64,000 nt of DNA from Loxodes magnus (taxonomy: Eukaryota; Ciliophora; Karyorelictea; Loxodida; Loxodidae). The position numbers were made by a program, and so were the translations under genes. Below, piece by piece: positions 1-10,689 of this stretch (position 1 is the stretch's first letter; each line of letters starts with the position of its first letter). The stretch covers positions 1 through 64,000 of the forward strand of contig CAMPDV010000282.1 of assembly GCA_946699065.1 (NCBI GenBank). The letters run 5' to 3'. The notes below the pieces were generated by a model. That model searched no databases and had not been told where the DNA came from. It saw only the letters and a list, made by a program, of their open reading frames with translations.

Positions 1-1400
1 GGACAAAGCTAGAAGAACATTTACGGCTACGCAGTAAGAATGCTAGAGTACACAAAAATATTCGTATAAAGGAATGCCTCTACTAACGGTCCATGTGCTG
101 ATATTTTTAACAAGTTATGTTAATTTATTATTTACACATCTTGAATGAAAATAAGATACAGCATTTTTAAAATTGGTGCTAGCATATTAAAGTCTACTAA
201 TTAGTCTCTTTAATTCTAAGCATAATTAAGTAGTCAAATATAGCTTAAATTAATAAATTGAAGTTTCAAGTCTATTTTAAATAAGAAGATAGTAGGTCTA
301 CAAATTAATTATTAAGATACACAGTTTAAGTAATTAAGTACTTACTCTGATAATCTATATTTAATTTAAGTTCTCTATAATATTTAATATTAAGATGCTA
401 AGGATAGGTTTAAATAGACCATATCGTTTAACTATAGAATCAATTAAAATTAGTATAAATCTAAATGCTTGAATAATCCAAGTCTCTTCTAGTGATGCTG
501 CTTAAGAGAGTAGCTTTTAGAATTACTTTCTCAGTCATATGCCTTAGTAGGGTTAAAGGACGGCTTTTAGATGTTTTCCCTTCTGATTAATGATTCCAAT
601 TTTTTTAATTTCCAAGACCTTTCAGCATAGCTTTGTACTTTTTTAAATTCTAATGCTCTAATATAAACTAGAGAATGTCTTCATTTTCTACTTGGAGTAT
701 TATCAAGGTTTAAGACCAGTCAAAAGTGGTTTTCCGTGCTTACGCTTCACAGAAAATTTACAACTATTCTTAGCTTTATATTTTTCTACTGCTGAAAATT
801 AACTTGTTTTCCGTCTTCTTTAGAACTTGACTGAATAATAATTATCACTTCTAACATTGGATTTTAATACAACAGTCTTCAATCCCTATATTATAATTGC
901 ATTCCTCCTCTTAATTAACAGCTGACTGATCTCTCAAAGCTTTCCTTCATTTAGATTGCCTTTTCAATACCAATACTCTTTTCTTTACCTAGAAATGCTT
1001 TAGCTTTTTAGCCGAAAATTGAGTCTCTTACTCTTTAATGTATTTTAAAACTAAATTTTCTTTCTAAGTCCCAACCCTTCAATCTAAGGAATATTTGAAA
1101 GCAAAAGAGAGTTGTAAAACTGGTTTTAACTTACTTAATAAATTGTTAATCTTCTGTGCTCTTAATAGCAACCTAAAATATATATTTAAATCCTTATACT
1201 TATATATTAGCCTTTTTATTTCAGTTTGTATATCTAAATTTACTAATAAAGCATTTATTTACTGTTATAATTAAGAAAGAGTTAAGATGCTAGATTAAGA
1301 CTTATTATTTTTATTATGTATCAAGTAGAGCTTTTATATCAATATTTCTTGTTGTGTATTATCAGATCTCTTTTCTAACCTAAGTGTGTTCCACAAGAGA
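1..1400. other. AT-rich stretch without a recognised gene
   Basis: No domain, RNA or repeat could be recognised on either strand. Parts of 450-1400 are pyrimidine-rich on the plus strand, as minus-strand genes are elsewhere in the window, but no motif supports a gene. Confidence 0.4.
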
Positions 1401-1418
1401 GGGAGTTAATTAGCTTGC

Positions 1419-1463
1419 CCTGGTTGGAAGTCCTTGCCAAAAGGTTTGAATACTCCAACCAGG
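1419..1463. repeat. Strong GC-rich hairpin
   Basis: CCTGGTTGGA at 1419-1428 is the exact reverse complement of TCCAACCAGG at 1454-1463, giving a 10-bp perfect stem around a 25-nt loop that itself contains CCTT/AAGG. It stands out in the surrounding AT-rich DNA, just before the satellite. Its role is unknown; a structured RNA or a boundary element are possibilities. Confidence 0.7.
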
Positions 1464-1589
1464 CTTTTCCAGGTGGATTTTTCACGAGTATTTCAACTTA
1501 ATCTAAAGAACTATTTCTCAACGTATTTAACCTGATGCTAAACAAGAAAATTGCTATTAAAAAAGAAATAAGACAACAAAACTAGCTTC

Positions 1590-4500
1590 TAAGACTATAT
1601 TTATGAATCCAAATAAAAAGGAAAGATAATTAAAGCTCTCTAGAAATACTTTAGAAAAGAGCAGAAACTAGAACTTCTAATTAAAACTACGTTCAGCGTG
1701 AGATCTATGAACTAGCTCTCAAAATAAGTCTAAGAATTAATAAAGCTGAAAATCTGAAAAGTCTGAAATAGAAGTTGAGTTATGACTACGAAATACTTGA
1801 GAGCTCTGATCTAGTTCTCAAACGAAGTCTAAGTATCAAAAAGCTGAAGAAATAAAAAGACTGAAATAAGAACTTATAGTTAAGACTTAGTTATAATCGA
1901 GTGCTCTGATCTAGTTTTCAAAATAAGTCTGAGTTGAGTTAAAACTGAAGAATTTAAAAAACTGAAAGATGAACTTATAGTTAAGACTCCGTTCATCTTA
2001 AGAGCTCTAATCTAGTTCTCAAAATAGGTTTAAAATCTAAAAAAGTTTGAAAATCTGAAAAGTTTGAAAGTAGAAGTTTATATAAGATTCCATTCTACTT
2101 AATAGCATGCTCAAATAATTAAAATAATCTAAGTATTCAAAGCTGAAGAAGTTAAAAGACTGAAATTACAAATTTGAGTTTAGTATCTACTCATCTTAAG
2201 AACTCTGATCTAGTTCTCTAAATAAGTCTCAGTATCGAAAAACTGATGAAGTTAAAATACCGATATAACAACTTTGAGCGAAGACTCGGATTCTCTTTAG
2301 AACCTTTCACAGTATTAAAATAAGTATGATTAACATATTGCTGACTAACTATTAAAACTGCAGAATTTAAGTAAAGACTCAGATATACTTTAGAGCTCTT
2401 ATCGAGTTCCTAAAATTAGTCTGAATATCGAAAAGATGATGAAGTTAAACTACAGAAATAGAAAATCTGAGGGAAGACTCCGATATTTTTTGAGTTCTGA
2501 AATAGTTTATAAAGCAATTCAGTGTTGCGTTAAAGCTGAAAATCTTAAAAAACTGAAATAAGATTTTGTGAATAGAAACAGAAATACTTAATAGCTCTGA
2601 TCTAATTATAAAAAGATTATGATAGAGGTAAAACTTAAGAAATTAAAAACTAAAAAACGGACTTTAAGCGAAGAATCCGACATATTTTAGAAATCTGAAC
2701 TAGTTTCAAAAATTAAAAGTATCGAAAAAGCTAATTAAGTTAAAGTACTGAAATAAATCTTTGAGTTAAGACTCAGATAATCGTGCGTTCGACACTAGTT
2801 CTAAAAAAAATTGACAAACATATTGCAGATAAACTTAAAAAACTGTTAACAGACTTTAAGTAAAGAATCCGTCATACATAGGAGTTATGATCTTTTATTC
2901 AAATTTAATCTGAATATCGAAAGTGCTTAAATACTAAAAGACTGTAAGAAAAAATATAAGATTCGAATCCGTTTCCATTGAGAACTCTGATAAAAATAAT
3001 AATTAATCTGAATATCGAAAATGATGAAAAAATAAAAGATTAAAGAAGAATTTTAAGTTTGGAATCCGTTAATCCTTATGAACTCTGATACTGCTCTCAA
3101 AAAAGTCTGGGTAGAGATTAAGCTATAGAACTGTAAGACTGTAAGAAAATCTTTAAGTTTGGAGGCCATTATCCTTGAAAGCTCTTATCCAGTTCTCCAA
3201 AAAGAGACAAGTAAGATGTAAAGCTTAATAACTAAAAGACTTTAAGAAGAACTTTAAGATTGCAATCCGTTATCATTGCGTGCTCGGATCTATTTCTATA
3301 GTTATATCTGAATATCGAAAGCGCGGAAAATACAAATTGACTGTAAGATGAACTTTAAGTTAGGAATCCGCTTTCCTTTAGATTTGTTCAAATCCTGCCA
3401 TTAACTGAGAATCGAGATTACTTAAATTTTAAGAATCTGTAAGAGAAACTTAAAGTTTAAAATCAGTTAATCGTTAAATGCTCTGATCAAGTTATCCGAA
3501 AAAGTTTGCTGATCTCTAGCTTAAGAACTATAAGTCTGTAAGAAAAACTTTAAACTTGGAATTCGTAAATCCTTAAAAGCTCTAATCAAGTTCTCCAAAT
3601 TTGAACTGAGAATCGAAGGTGCTAAATCTTAAAGACCGTAAGAGAAACTTTAAGTTATGAATCTGTTAATAGTTAAAAGCTCTTTTAAATTTCACCAAAA
3701 AAGTTTGCTGATAAAAAGCTTAACTACTAAAAAATTGTAAGAAGAACTTTAAGTGGCAATCCGTTATCATTGCGTGCTCGGATCTATTTCTATAGTTATA
3801 TCTGAATATCGAAAGCGCGGAAAATACAAATTGACTGTAAGATGAACTTAAAGTTTGAAATCCGTTATCCTTTAGATTTGTTTAAATCATGCAATTGAAC
3901 TGAGAATCGAGAGTGCTTAAATATTATAAATCTGTAAGAGAAACTTTAAGTTTAAAATCAGTTAATCGTTAAATGATCTGATCAATTTATCCGAAAAAAG
4001 TTTGCTGATCTCTAGCTTAAGAACTATAAGTCTGTAAGAAGAACTTTAAGATTGCAAACCGTTAACATTGCGAGTTCGGATCTTTTCCTTAAATTTAATC
4101 TCAATATGCAAAGTGCTGAAATACTAAAAATCTATAAGATGAACTTTAAGTTCGGAATCCGTTATCCTTGAGAGCTTTAATCAAAATCTCAAAAAATGTC
4201 TGTGTAGGGTTAATTTTTATGAACTGTAAGACTTTAAGAAGAACTTCAAGTTTGGAATCCGTATCCTTTAGAGCTCGATTGTTTTCTAAAGCATAGTCAA
4301 ATTATCGAAAGTGCTGAAATCTAAAATACTGTAAGATGAACTTTAAGTTTTGAATCCGTTATCCTTGCGAGCTCTGATCAAATTTTCAAAAAATGTCTGG
4401 ATAGATGATAAGCTTAAGAGCTTCAATACGTTATGAAGAATTTAAGTTTGGATTCCATTTTCTAGATTGCTCTGTTCTTTTTCTCAAAATATGTCTGAGT

Positions 4501-4870
4501 TACGAATAAGCAGAAGTACTTAAAGAATGAAAGTTCAACTTATTTTATAGACTCCGTTTCATTTGAGATCTTTAGTTTAGTTCTAAAAATTTTTGTCGGG
4601 ATAAAGTTGAAAAACCTAAAATTTGAAAGAAGAGCTTTTACTAAAAAACTCCATTCTGTTTCATATTTATATCCAGTTCTTAAATTATTAGTAATAAATT
4701 TTAAAAGCGGAAGATTTTAAGGTTGAACATTTAGTTAAAGAAATTTCTGCTTGAGAGCTTGGATCTAGTTCTCAAAAGGAGTCTCAGTAGTGATAAAGCT
4801 GAAGTTCCTAGAAGATTTTGAGTAGAACTTTGAATAAAAACTCTATTCTGCCCTTTCTAAGAATTTTCTC
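1590..4870. repeat. Diverged ~100-bp tandem satellite, about 33 copies
   Basis: Units recur with landmarks such as gagctctgatctagttctc and actttaagtttggaatccg. Measured spacings between successive ctttaag landmarks at 3151, 3252, 3353, 3449, 3548, 3648, 3747 and 3847 are 96-101 nt. The period is not a multiple of three and varies, so a coding repeat is unlikely. Copies are heavily diverged except for a block near 3264-3357 that recurs almost unchanged 494 bp later (3758-3851), indicating a five-unit higher-order repeat. Similarity fades near 1590 and 4870. Confidence 0.85.
3264..3851. repeat. 494-bp higher-order repeat inside the satellite
   Basis: The string beginning ccgttatcattgcgtgctcg occurs at about 3268 and again at 3761, and about 95 nt around it are identical, although neighbouring units differ strongly. 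The following units (3361-3540 and 3857-4040) also match each other better than they match other units. This implies recent amplification of a block of five units. Confidence 0.75.
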
Positions 4871-5441
4871 ACTCTCCTTCTTTTTACCATATTCTTACTT
4901 AAGATTTCTTAGAAATGCAAAATAATTTCATTTGTTTGCATTTCTGCTGGAATGAGTCTTTGGTTGAGTTCTTTTCTTCTAAAATTTTTTAAATTGTTAA
5001 ATTTTTCTCTTTTAGCAGTTCCGAGCTTCGTATTCTCGTCTATTTTTTTCTCATTCTTTTCTTCCTACATTCTAAAGATTTTCAAAGAGCTCCTGTCTTA
5101 GTAAATGTTCTAACTTAGCTACTTTTTTTGATATTAAGATTAGTTAAAGATTCTATCCCTTTTTTAGTGCATTCCTCCTAGTAGTTTTTAAAGATTTTAG
5201 GATAGAGATGTTTTTGTTAATTAGATAATAAAAAATGTGATTAAGTTGTAAAGCTGGTTGGTTTTTTAAATTTAGCAAAATGTATTGGTGCGGATTGTAG
5301 ATAGATACTTGATATAAGAGGTGAATATTGTAGTATGTATGTAATGATAGATATTTGAATTTATAATGGTTAATTATAATTTTTGATGGTAACTGTTATA
5401 AATTACCTTTATAAGCTTTTTTAATCTAAATAATAATAAAA

Positions 5442-6880
5442 ATGTAAGCGTTACCAAAATGCTTAATCTGCTAAGAAGATTACAACTTAACTAATGCTCT
5501 TCCAACTGTCTTACCTTGTGGACATATTTACTGTGGTTTGTGTTTGAATACTCAGTTCTGATTATAAGGCATAATGTAATGTCCTATTTGTTAAAAAGGA
5601 TTCCATTTTAGATTTGAAGACTTACCTTAAGAAAGTGATTTAATAAGAATGATATTTTAAAACTAATAATACATATAAAAGATTTAAGATGCTAGATAGA
5701 AATTAAAAGAGATAAGGAAGTAAATTATGCAAAAATCTAAAACCATTACAACCAAATTATCTAACATTACTAATACTCTCATTATACCATATACTAATAT
5801 CATCAATACCATTAACTACAACTAATAACACTAAAATATTATACAATCATCCTAATTCCCTATTTACTCATTTCTAAAACCAACTCAAATCCAAACTATA
5901 ACAGTCTAACTATATTCCACTATATAACCACCTTTACTACTAAACCCTAAATTAACTTCAAATTATATCACACAAATAAGAAAAAAACTATAATACAATA
6001 CAAAGTAAGAACAGTTAAACACTAAACAGGCTAATTAACATAAACTAACCTAGTAGCAACATTTTATTCAATCTAACTATATTCACCTTTTAATTGGACG
6101 ATTTAAAAATTAAGTTTATTTAACATTTAAACTGAGAAATTACGATAAGTCTAAGTTTAAATTATAATTCCAGACTATAGTAAAAGTATAGAATATTAAA
6201 ATAAGTTATATTTAATTGGAGGAAAAAACTAAAATTAAAAGAAAGGAATAAAAGAAACTTGATAGTTCGATTTCGAAGGTAATAATACAAAACTTAGTGA
6301 TCTAAATGAGGAAAGATATTAATTTGGATTAGCAGCAGCTTAAAATTATCTTTATGTGGTTGGAGGAATTACTAATATAAATAAAATGTTATAATCAGTA
6401 GAAAAGTTAAAGATAGGAAACTAAAGTAAATGATAAAAATGCTCTTAATTTCCATTCTTAATAGCAGGTTAAACTTTAGTAGTAGATAAAGATGAATAAA
6501 ACATTTATTCAAATGGAGGTGCAAATTAGAAATTATAAACTTTAAAAGATATATGAAAGTATAACATATAGAATGATAGATGGAGTAAGTAAAATTTGAA
6601 TCTTCCTGAAGCTGTTGCTTATCCTATAGTTTCTTTAGAGCCTTTTGTCATATTTGGAGGTTGAAAAAATTTTTCTACGGAAGAATATTTAAGAAGAATA
6701 TATAAAAGAAACAAATAATAATGGCAATAAAGTTAAATTTTTAAAGATGTTGAATATTTAACAGAGATGAAAATAAGAGGTGTCTATGGATATGTTTTTG
6801 CTTATGAATAGGAAAGAGTTTCAATAATGAGGATTGATTTAGAAAAGTTGAGTTATAGAAGTGTTAAAGGGGATAACTGA
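5442..6880 (+). CDS. RING finger-kelch repeat protein (copy 1)
   Basis: Read with TAR=Gln and TGA=Trp. From the ATG at 5442 a C3HC4 RING is clear: CLICQEDYN, then LPCGHIYCGLC, then CPICQKGF. Kelch repeats follow from about 6030, with NKLYLIGGKN, YLYVVGGITN, IYSNGGANQ and FVIFGGWKNF. The product is probably an E3 ubiquitin ligase using kelch blades for substrate binding (family knowledge). It is a paralog of the minus-strand gene at 47860-49404: the segments SLFNIQTEKLRQ and LHIFNVEAEKYK align, and both genes end about 20 residues after the last matching block, here at the TGA 6878-6880. The RING and kelch parts are in different frames (length leaves remainder 2). The change falls in or near a 230-nt almost G-free block (5741-5975), so an intron, an insertion or a frameshift lies there. 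Function prediction is good; the exon structure is unresolved. Confidence 0.8.
5741..5975 (+). other. Nearly G-free block within the RING-kelch gene
   Basis: About 235 nt contain a single G on the plus strand while C is frequent. The block separates the RING frame from the kelch frame of the surrounding gene. The paralog at 47860-49404 has an ordinary coiled-coil linker here. It may be an inserted segment, an unusual intron or a biased linker. Confidence 0.6.
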
Positions 6881-7500
6881 GATAATAATAATATTGATAT
6901 GATTAATATTATTGATAATAAATATAGTTTTATATGTAAGTAGTTTAAATATCTATAGTAAATATGTTACTACTTATTAATATGGTTAATCTATACTTAT
7001 TAATGTTGTATTTTTATAAGTTTTTTTGTATGTTTAAGTGTATATATGATGTTGATATGGTAATGTAGTTATAGCTATATAGTTGACAATAAAGATTATT
7101 TTCCTTACTAGCTCTTTTTAAAGGTGAAATAAATAAAGAATCAAATTTTATCTAAACATCTTTAAAAATCTATTATTCAAATATTATCATTATTCAGATA
7201 CTAACATACAGCTTATAACATACCAAAACATATTCAACAATGTCAAAAAACTATCTTTAATATATCCTTATATTTAAATTATACAAGTACAGATTACTAT
7301 TTATCTAATCAAAACTATAATCAAATTATCATTAACCTATATCTAAATACAAGTCATTATTACTATCATACACTCTAAAATACATACTTTAATACCAACT
7401 ACTAAACTTTCCTATACACATATATCAAATCAGGCCATTATAACCCCTATACTTTTGATAAAAGTTCAATCATAATAAATAATAATAAATAACAACGTAC
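6881..7500. other. Intergenic region with strand-skewed blocks
   Basis: 6881-7110 is G-rich and C-poor on the plus strand, and 7140-7460 is C-rich and G-poor. No gene, RNA or domain was recognised. Confidence 0.5.
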
Positions 7501-8167
7501 ACTTGTGTGATAAGCCTTACTTATTTGAGGGTTCTCTCGATCGGTACCAGAATCTAACTAGGGTGCTGAAGTCCAAGTCTCAGAGTAATCCTGCCTCTAT
7601 GTCGTTAATCTGGTTAGGAATTAGAAAAACCTGAAGACATGACTGAGACAAATTATATCTTTAAGTAGAAAGATAAATTCGATTGTGAAATCTGGCACAA
7701 GAATTGGATTTTATTCTGATCCCTTTTAACTTTAGCCTTCGGAAAGAAATAAAAGAATTTGAGAGTAAAGGTAATACATTTTTATTTAAAAAACTGAGAA
7801 AAAAGTGACCAAAGAGATCAGACGAAGCAAGAAATATTTCTAGACTATTTTAACAACAAAATTTGGTTTTTTTATTAATCGTGGTGAACCTAATAAAGGT
7901 AGAATCACGTTAATTTATTTATCTTTAGAAACTTTCTCATCAGATTATTAAATCCTAGCTTCCTTATACTTAGCAGATAAAACTTCCCTTTTAAATTTAG
8001 TCTTCTAGGTAGCATTAAAATTAATACTTACTTCTGTGATATTCGATTTTAGCTTAGAAAAAGATGCAAGAGAGTAGAATTTACATAATTAAAACTTTAA
8101 GTTGTCTAAAAGTAGTGTAATATATTACTTAGTAGCACATGAAGGTTAATTGAACCAGCTAAATATT

Positions 8168-9120
8168 ATGAATAATCCTTGAATTAAATTAAAAGTTCTG
8201 AAGAGCCCTACTAGAGAGTAAAAATCTCCTAATGGCAGTGTATCAGGAAAAATATTGAGACCTTTAGTATTACGAAAAGGCTCTGATGTAGTAAAATGTA
8301 TTCCTGATATTGATATTTTTGTAAGAAGAGGAGTGGTCACTGGAGATAATCCTTTTGAATTCATAAATTATGGAGTAAAAAGCGTTATAGATTTGTCCTT
8401 TTGTTTAAAATTAGACTTTTCAACAGTGCTCTATGATCTTAAAACAAATCTGAAACAGCTGATTTATCAACTTATTAAAAACATAAAAAAACTCGAATAG
8501 GAATTAAACTCCCAGGAGAAAGAGATACTTGTATTAAGTCAGGATTTGATAAGATGATGATGAAATCCATATGGTAGACCGAAGAGCTAAAGTCGGAGTT
8601 TATGAGCAAATGACAAGTTTAGGGAATAATATTTGAATAATGCAAGAGTAAGACAGAAAAACTGAGCAAAATTAGATTCTATGCTTAAATTAATAGAAGA
8701 AAACCTGTAGAAGCCTTCATAAGGAACTCCAATCGAAATAAAGAAACGGGGAAGGCCATTTCCTAGAGCAAGAAAAAGATGCTACATTTGCAACAGCACT
8801 TGACATTTATGACGGAAATGTCCTCAATAGAAAGAAATAAGAATGAATATCTGGAAAAATGTTAACTAATAGCAACTGAAGTAGCAAGCGATGGAATTCT
8901 TCCCATCGGGAAATGGGAAAATCCGGAAAAAAATTCTCAACTCAGATTATATAAAAGAGATCAGCAATTTTATCTCATATCTAGCTTAATAAACGAGTCT
9001 GAAAACAAGCTCAATTGAGGATTAAAAGATAACTTTTTGTTTCAAAGTGAGAGAACTTCAATACCTTGAAGAAACTTAGTATTATATAAGAAATGTTGCA
9101 ACTCTTTTAGGATAGTTCTG
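8168..9120 (+). mobile_element. LINE ORF1-like protein with CCHC zinc knuckle
   Basis: From ATG 8168 one frame runs through a charged coiled-coil (LKQLIYQLIKNIKKLEQELN), a basic KKRGRPFPRARKR stretch and a CX2CX4HX4C knuckle, CYICNSTWHLWRKC, in which both Trp are TGA. Such coiled-coil plus knuckle proteins are the nucleic-acid-binding ORF1 (Gag-like) proteins of non-LTR retrotransposons (family knowledge). A block after the knuckle near 8890-8960 recurs at 32093-32160. The end is not certain: the frame continues past 9120 without a clear TGA. GC-richer sequence at 7500-8167, with coding-like text such as LEKPEDMTETNYIFKQKDKF, is probably the 5' part of the same element. No ORF2 follows, so this is likely a truncated copy. 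Confidence 0.6.
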
Positions 9121-9499
9121 TAATGCTAATAGATAAGGAATATCTATAGAGATAAGATACATATGTCTTTAGTTAAAAGCTCTTAATTGTTAATACTGTA
9201 AGGATTGGATGATATTTTAAAGGCTACAATAAATGAATGATTAAAAGTAGAAAAATGTATTAGGAGAATAAAGAGTAGAAGGTTACTAATGGGGTATTGA
9301 ATAGATATTAGTTACAACATTTAATACCATATAGAATGATAGGTCTAAAGCATATTTTAGTTAATCTTATAAAGCTATTATAGTTATTATAAGTGAAATA
9401 CCAATAATAACCAATTTTCATTACTTCCTATTCCAATAATCAATACTATCTAAAATTAAACTAAACTATCTACACTTAAACCAAACTAATACCTCCTTT

Positions 9500-10671
9500 T
9501 AACTGATTCAAACCTACACTAATACTGAGTAATTAACTGAAGAATTCTAACAAAATTAAATTACTTCCAATATTACTACCAATATAGTCACTCAAATTGC
9601 TAACCAAAAGTAAAACCATATCATCAAAAATATCCCTTAAAATACTGTTTTTTCGCTTTTAGATTTTTGCTCTTTATTAGCCATTGCTTTATTTGCATAT
9701 TAACTCCAAAAATATTAAAATGCATTTCTTTTTAAATAAGATCTTCTATATCAAGATAGGAACTAAAGAAAAGGTAGATTCTAAATTGCCAAGTAAATTA
9801 AAAAAATAGAAGATGGTAAGTTACCTAAAACCTACAGTTATAATAAAGATTTTAGAAAGAACTATTGAACCTACAAATAAGAAGAATGTCTGTTTTATTT
9901 AGAGTTTGCCAAGCTTTAAAGATATAAAAGAACGAAACTGAGTTTATTCTATATACTATCAAAGTAAGTAGATTCAGAAGAACGGGATTAAATTCTTCTC
10001 ATGGAAGATTAAATGATGCTAAACCTTAACAAAATACTCAACATATTGGGCCATTTTCTCATATTTCTAGGTGTGATTATTTGGTTAAAGCTCTTAAATT
10101 GAAGAATTTTCTAATTCGATATACTAAGAAGAGTTAGCTATGCCTATTGCAATCAAGTTATATCTTGCTTCTATTATTTGCTTATAATTATCATAGAATA
10201 AAAGGCTTATAGCAGCTTTTAATTTTATCAGCAGTTTATTATTTGTTCAAATGTACAGGGATTTTCACTAAACAGAAGCAAATTAAGCTGGCGTTTTTAT
10301 TAATCAGTCTATATAGTTTATAAGCGTAAGTTTTTATAATCCTGCTAAGCTTAATTTCATAGTTAAATACTTAACATTTAGAGTTTCATCCAAAACTTTT
10401 TTATCTCAGGCTAAAAAATAAATTTTTTTCTTACTATTACTTAAAATTCGGTCCTAACAGAATTGATGCTAAAGAGATCAACGATTTTATTATTTCTTTA
10501 CCCAATATAAAAGAGGAATAATTTTGCTTTGCATATAAAAAAGTGAGATTTACGACAGGAGTTAATAGTCCGATTGAAGAAGTAATTGAAGTGAAATATG
10601 TCTGATTTATTGATGTCAAGAAAATGGTTATTCAGATTTAGGTTAACTCATTCCTAAGCTTTTAAGAATGA
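9500..10671 (+). CDS. Predicted multi-pass membrane protein, unknown
   Basis: A frame on the plus strand shows hydrophobic segments LLDFCSLLAIALFAYQ (about 9655), ILGHFLIFLGVIIWLKLL (about 10045) and VISCFYYLLIIII (about 10155), separated by charged stretches, then a soluble tail containing KFGPNRIDAKEINDFIIS. The shift between the membrane part and the tail is resolved exactly by a 20-nt GTTAAA...TTTAG intron at 10362-10381. TGA at 10669-10671 ends the frame. The start is not resolved: the frame is open upstream into the ORF1-like element and a C-rich block. It resembles an ion-channel or transporter layout, but no family could be named. Confidence 0.5.
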
Positions 10672-10689
10672 GAAAATTATCTTTCTAGT

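Noticed and set aside
1590-4870. The satellite as a protein repeat
   Set aside because: With all codons sense it can be translated, but the spacing is 96-101 nt and not a multiple of three, so units fall in changing frames.
1590-4870. A CRISPR array
   Set aside because: Repeats are diverged and directly abutting, without uniform spacers, in a eukaryotic context with introns.
7500-7640. A tRNA or other small RNA in a GC-richer stretch
   Set aside because: No cloverleaf or conserved boxes could be folded; the stretch fits better as the 5' part of the ORF1-bearing element.
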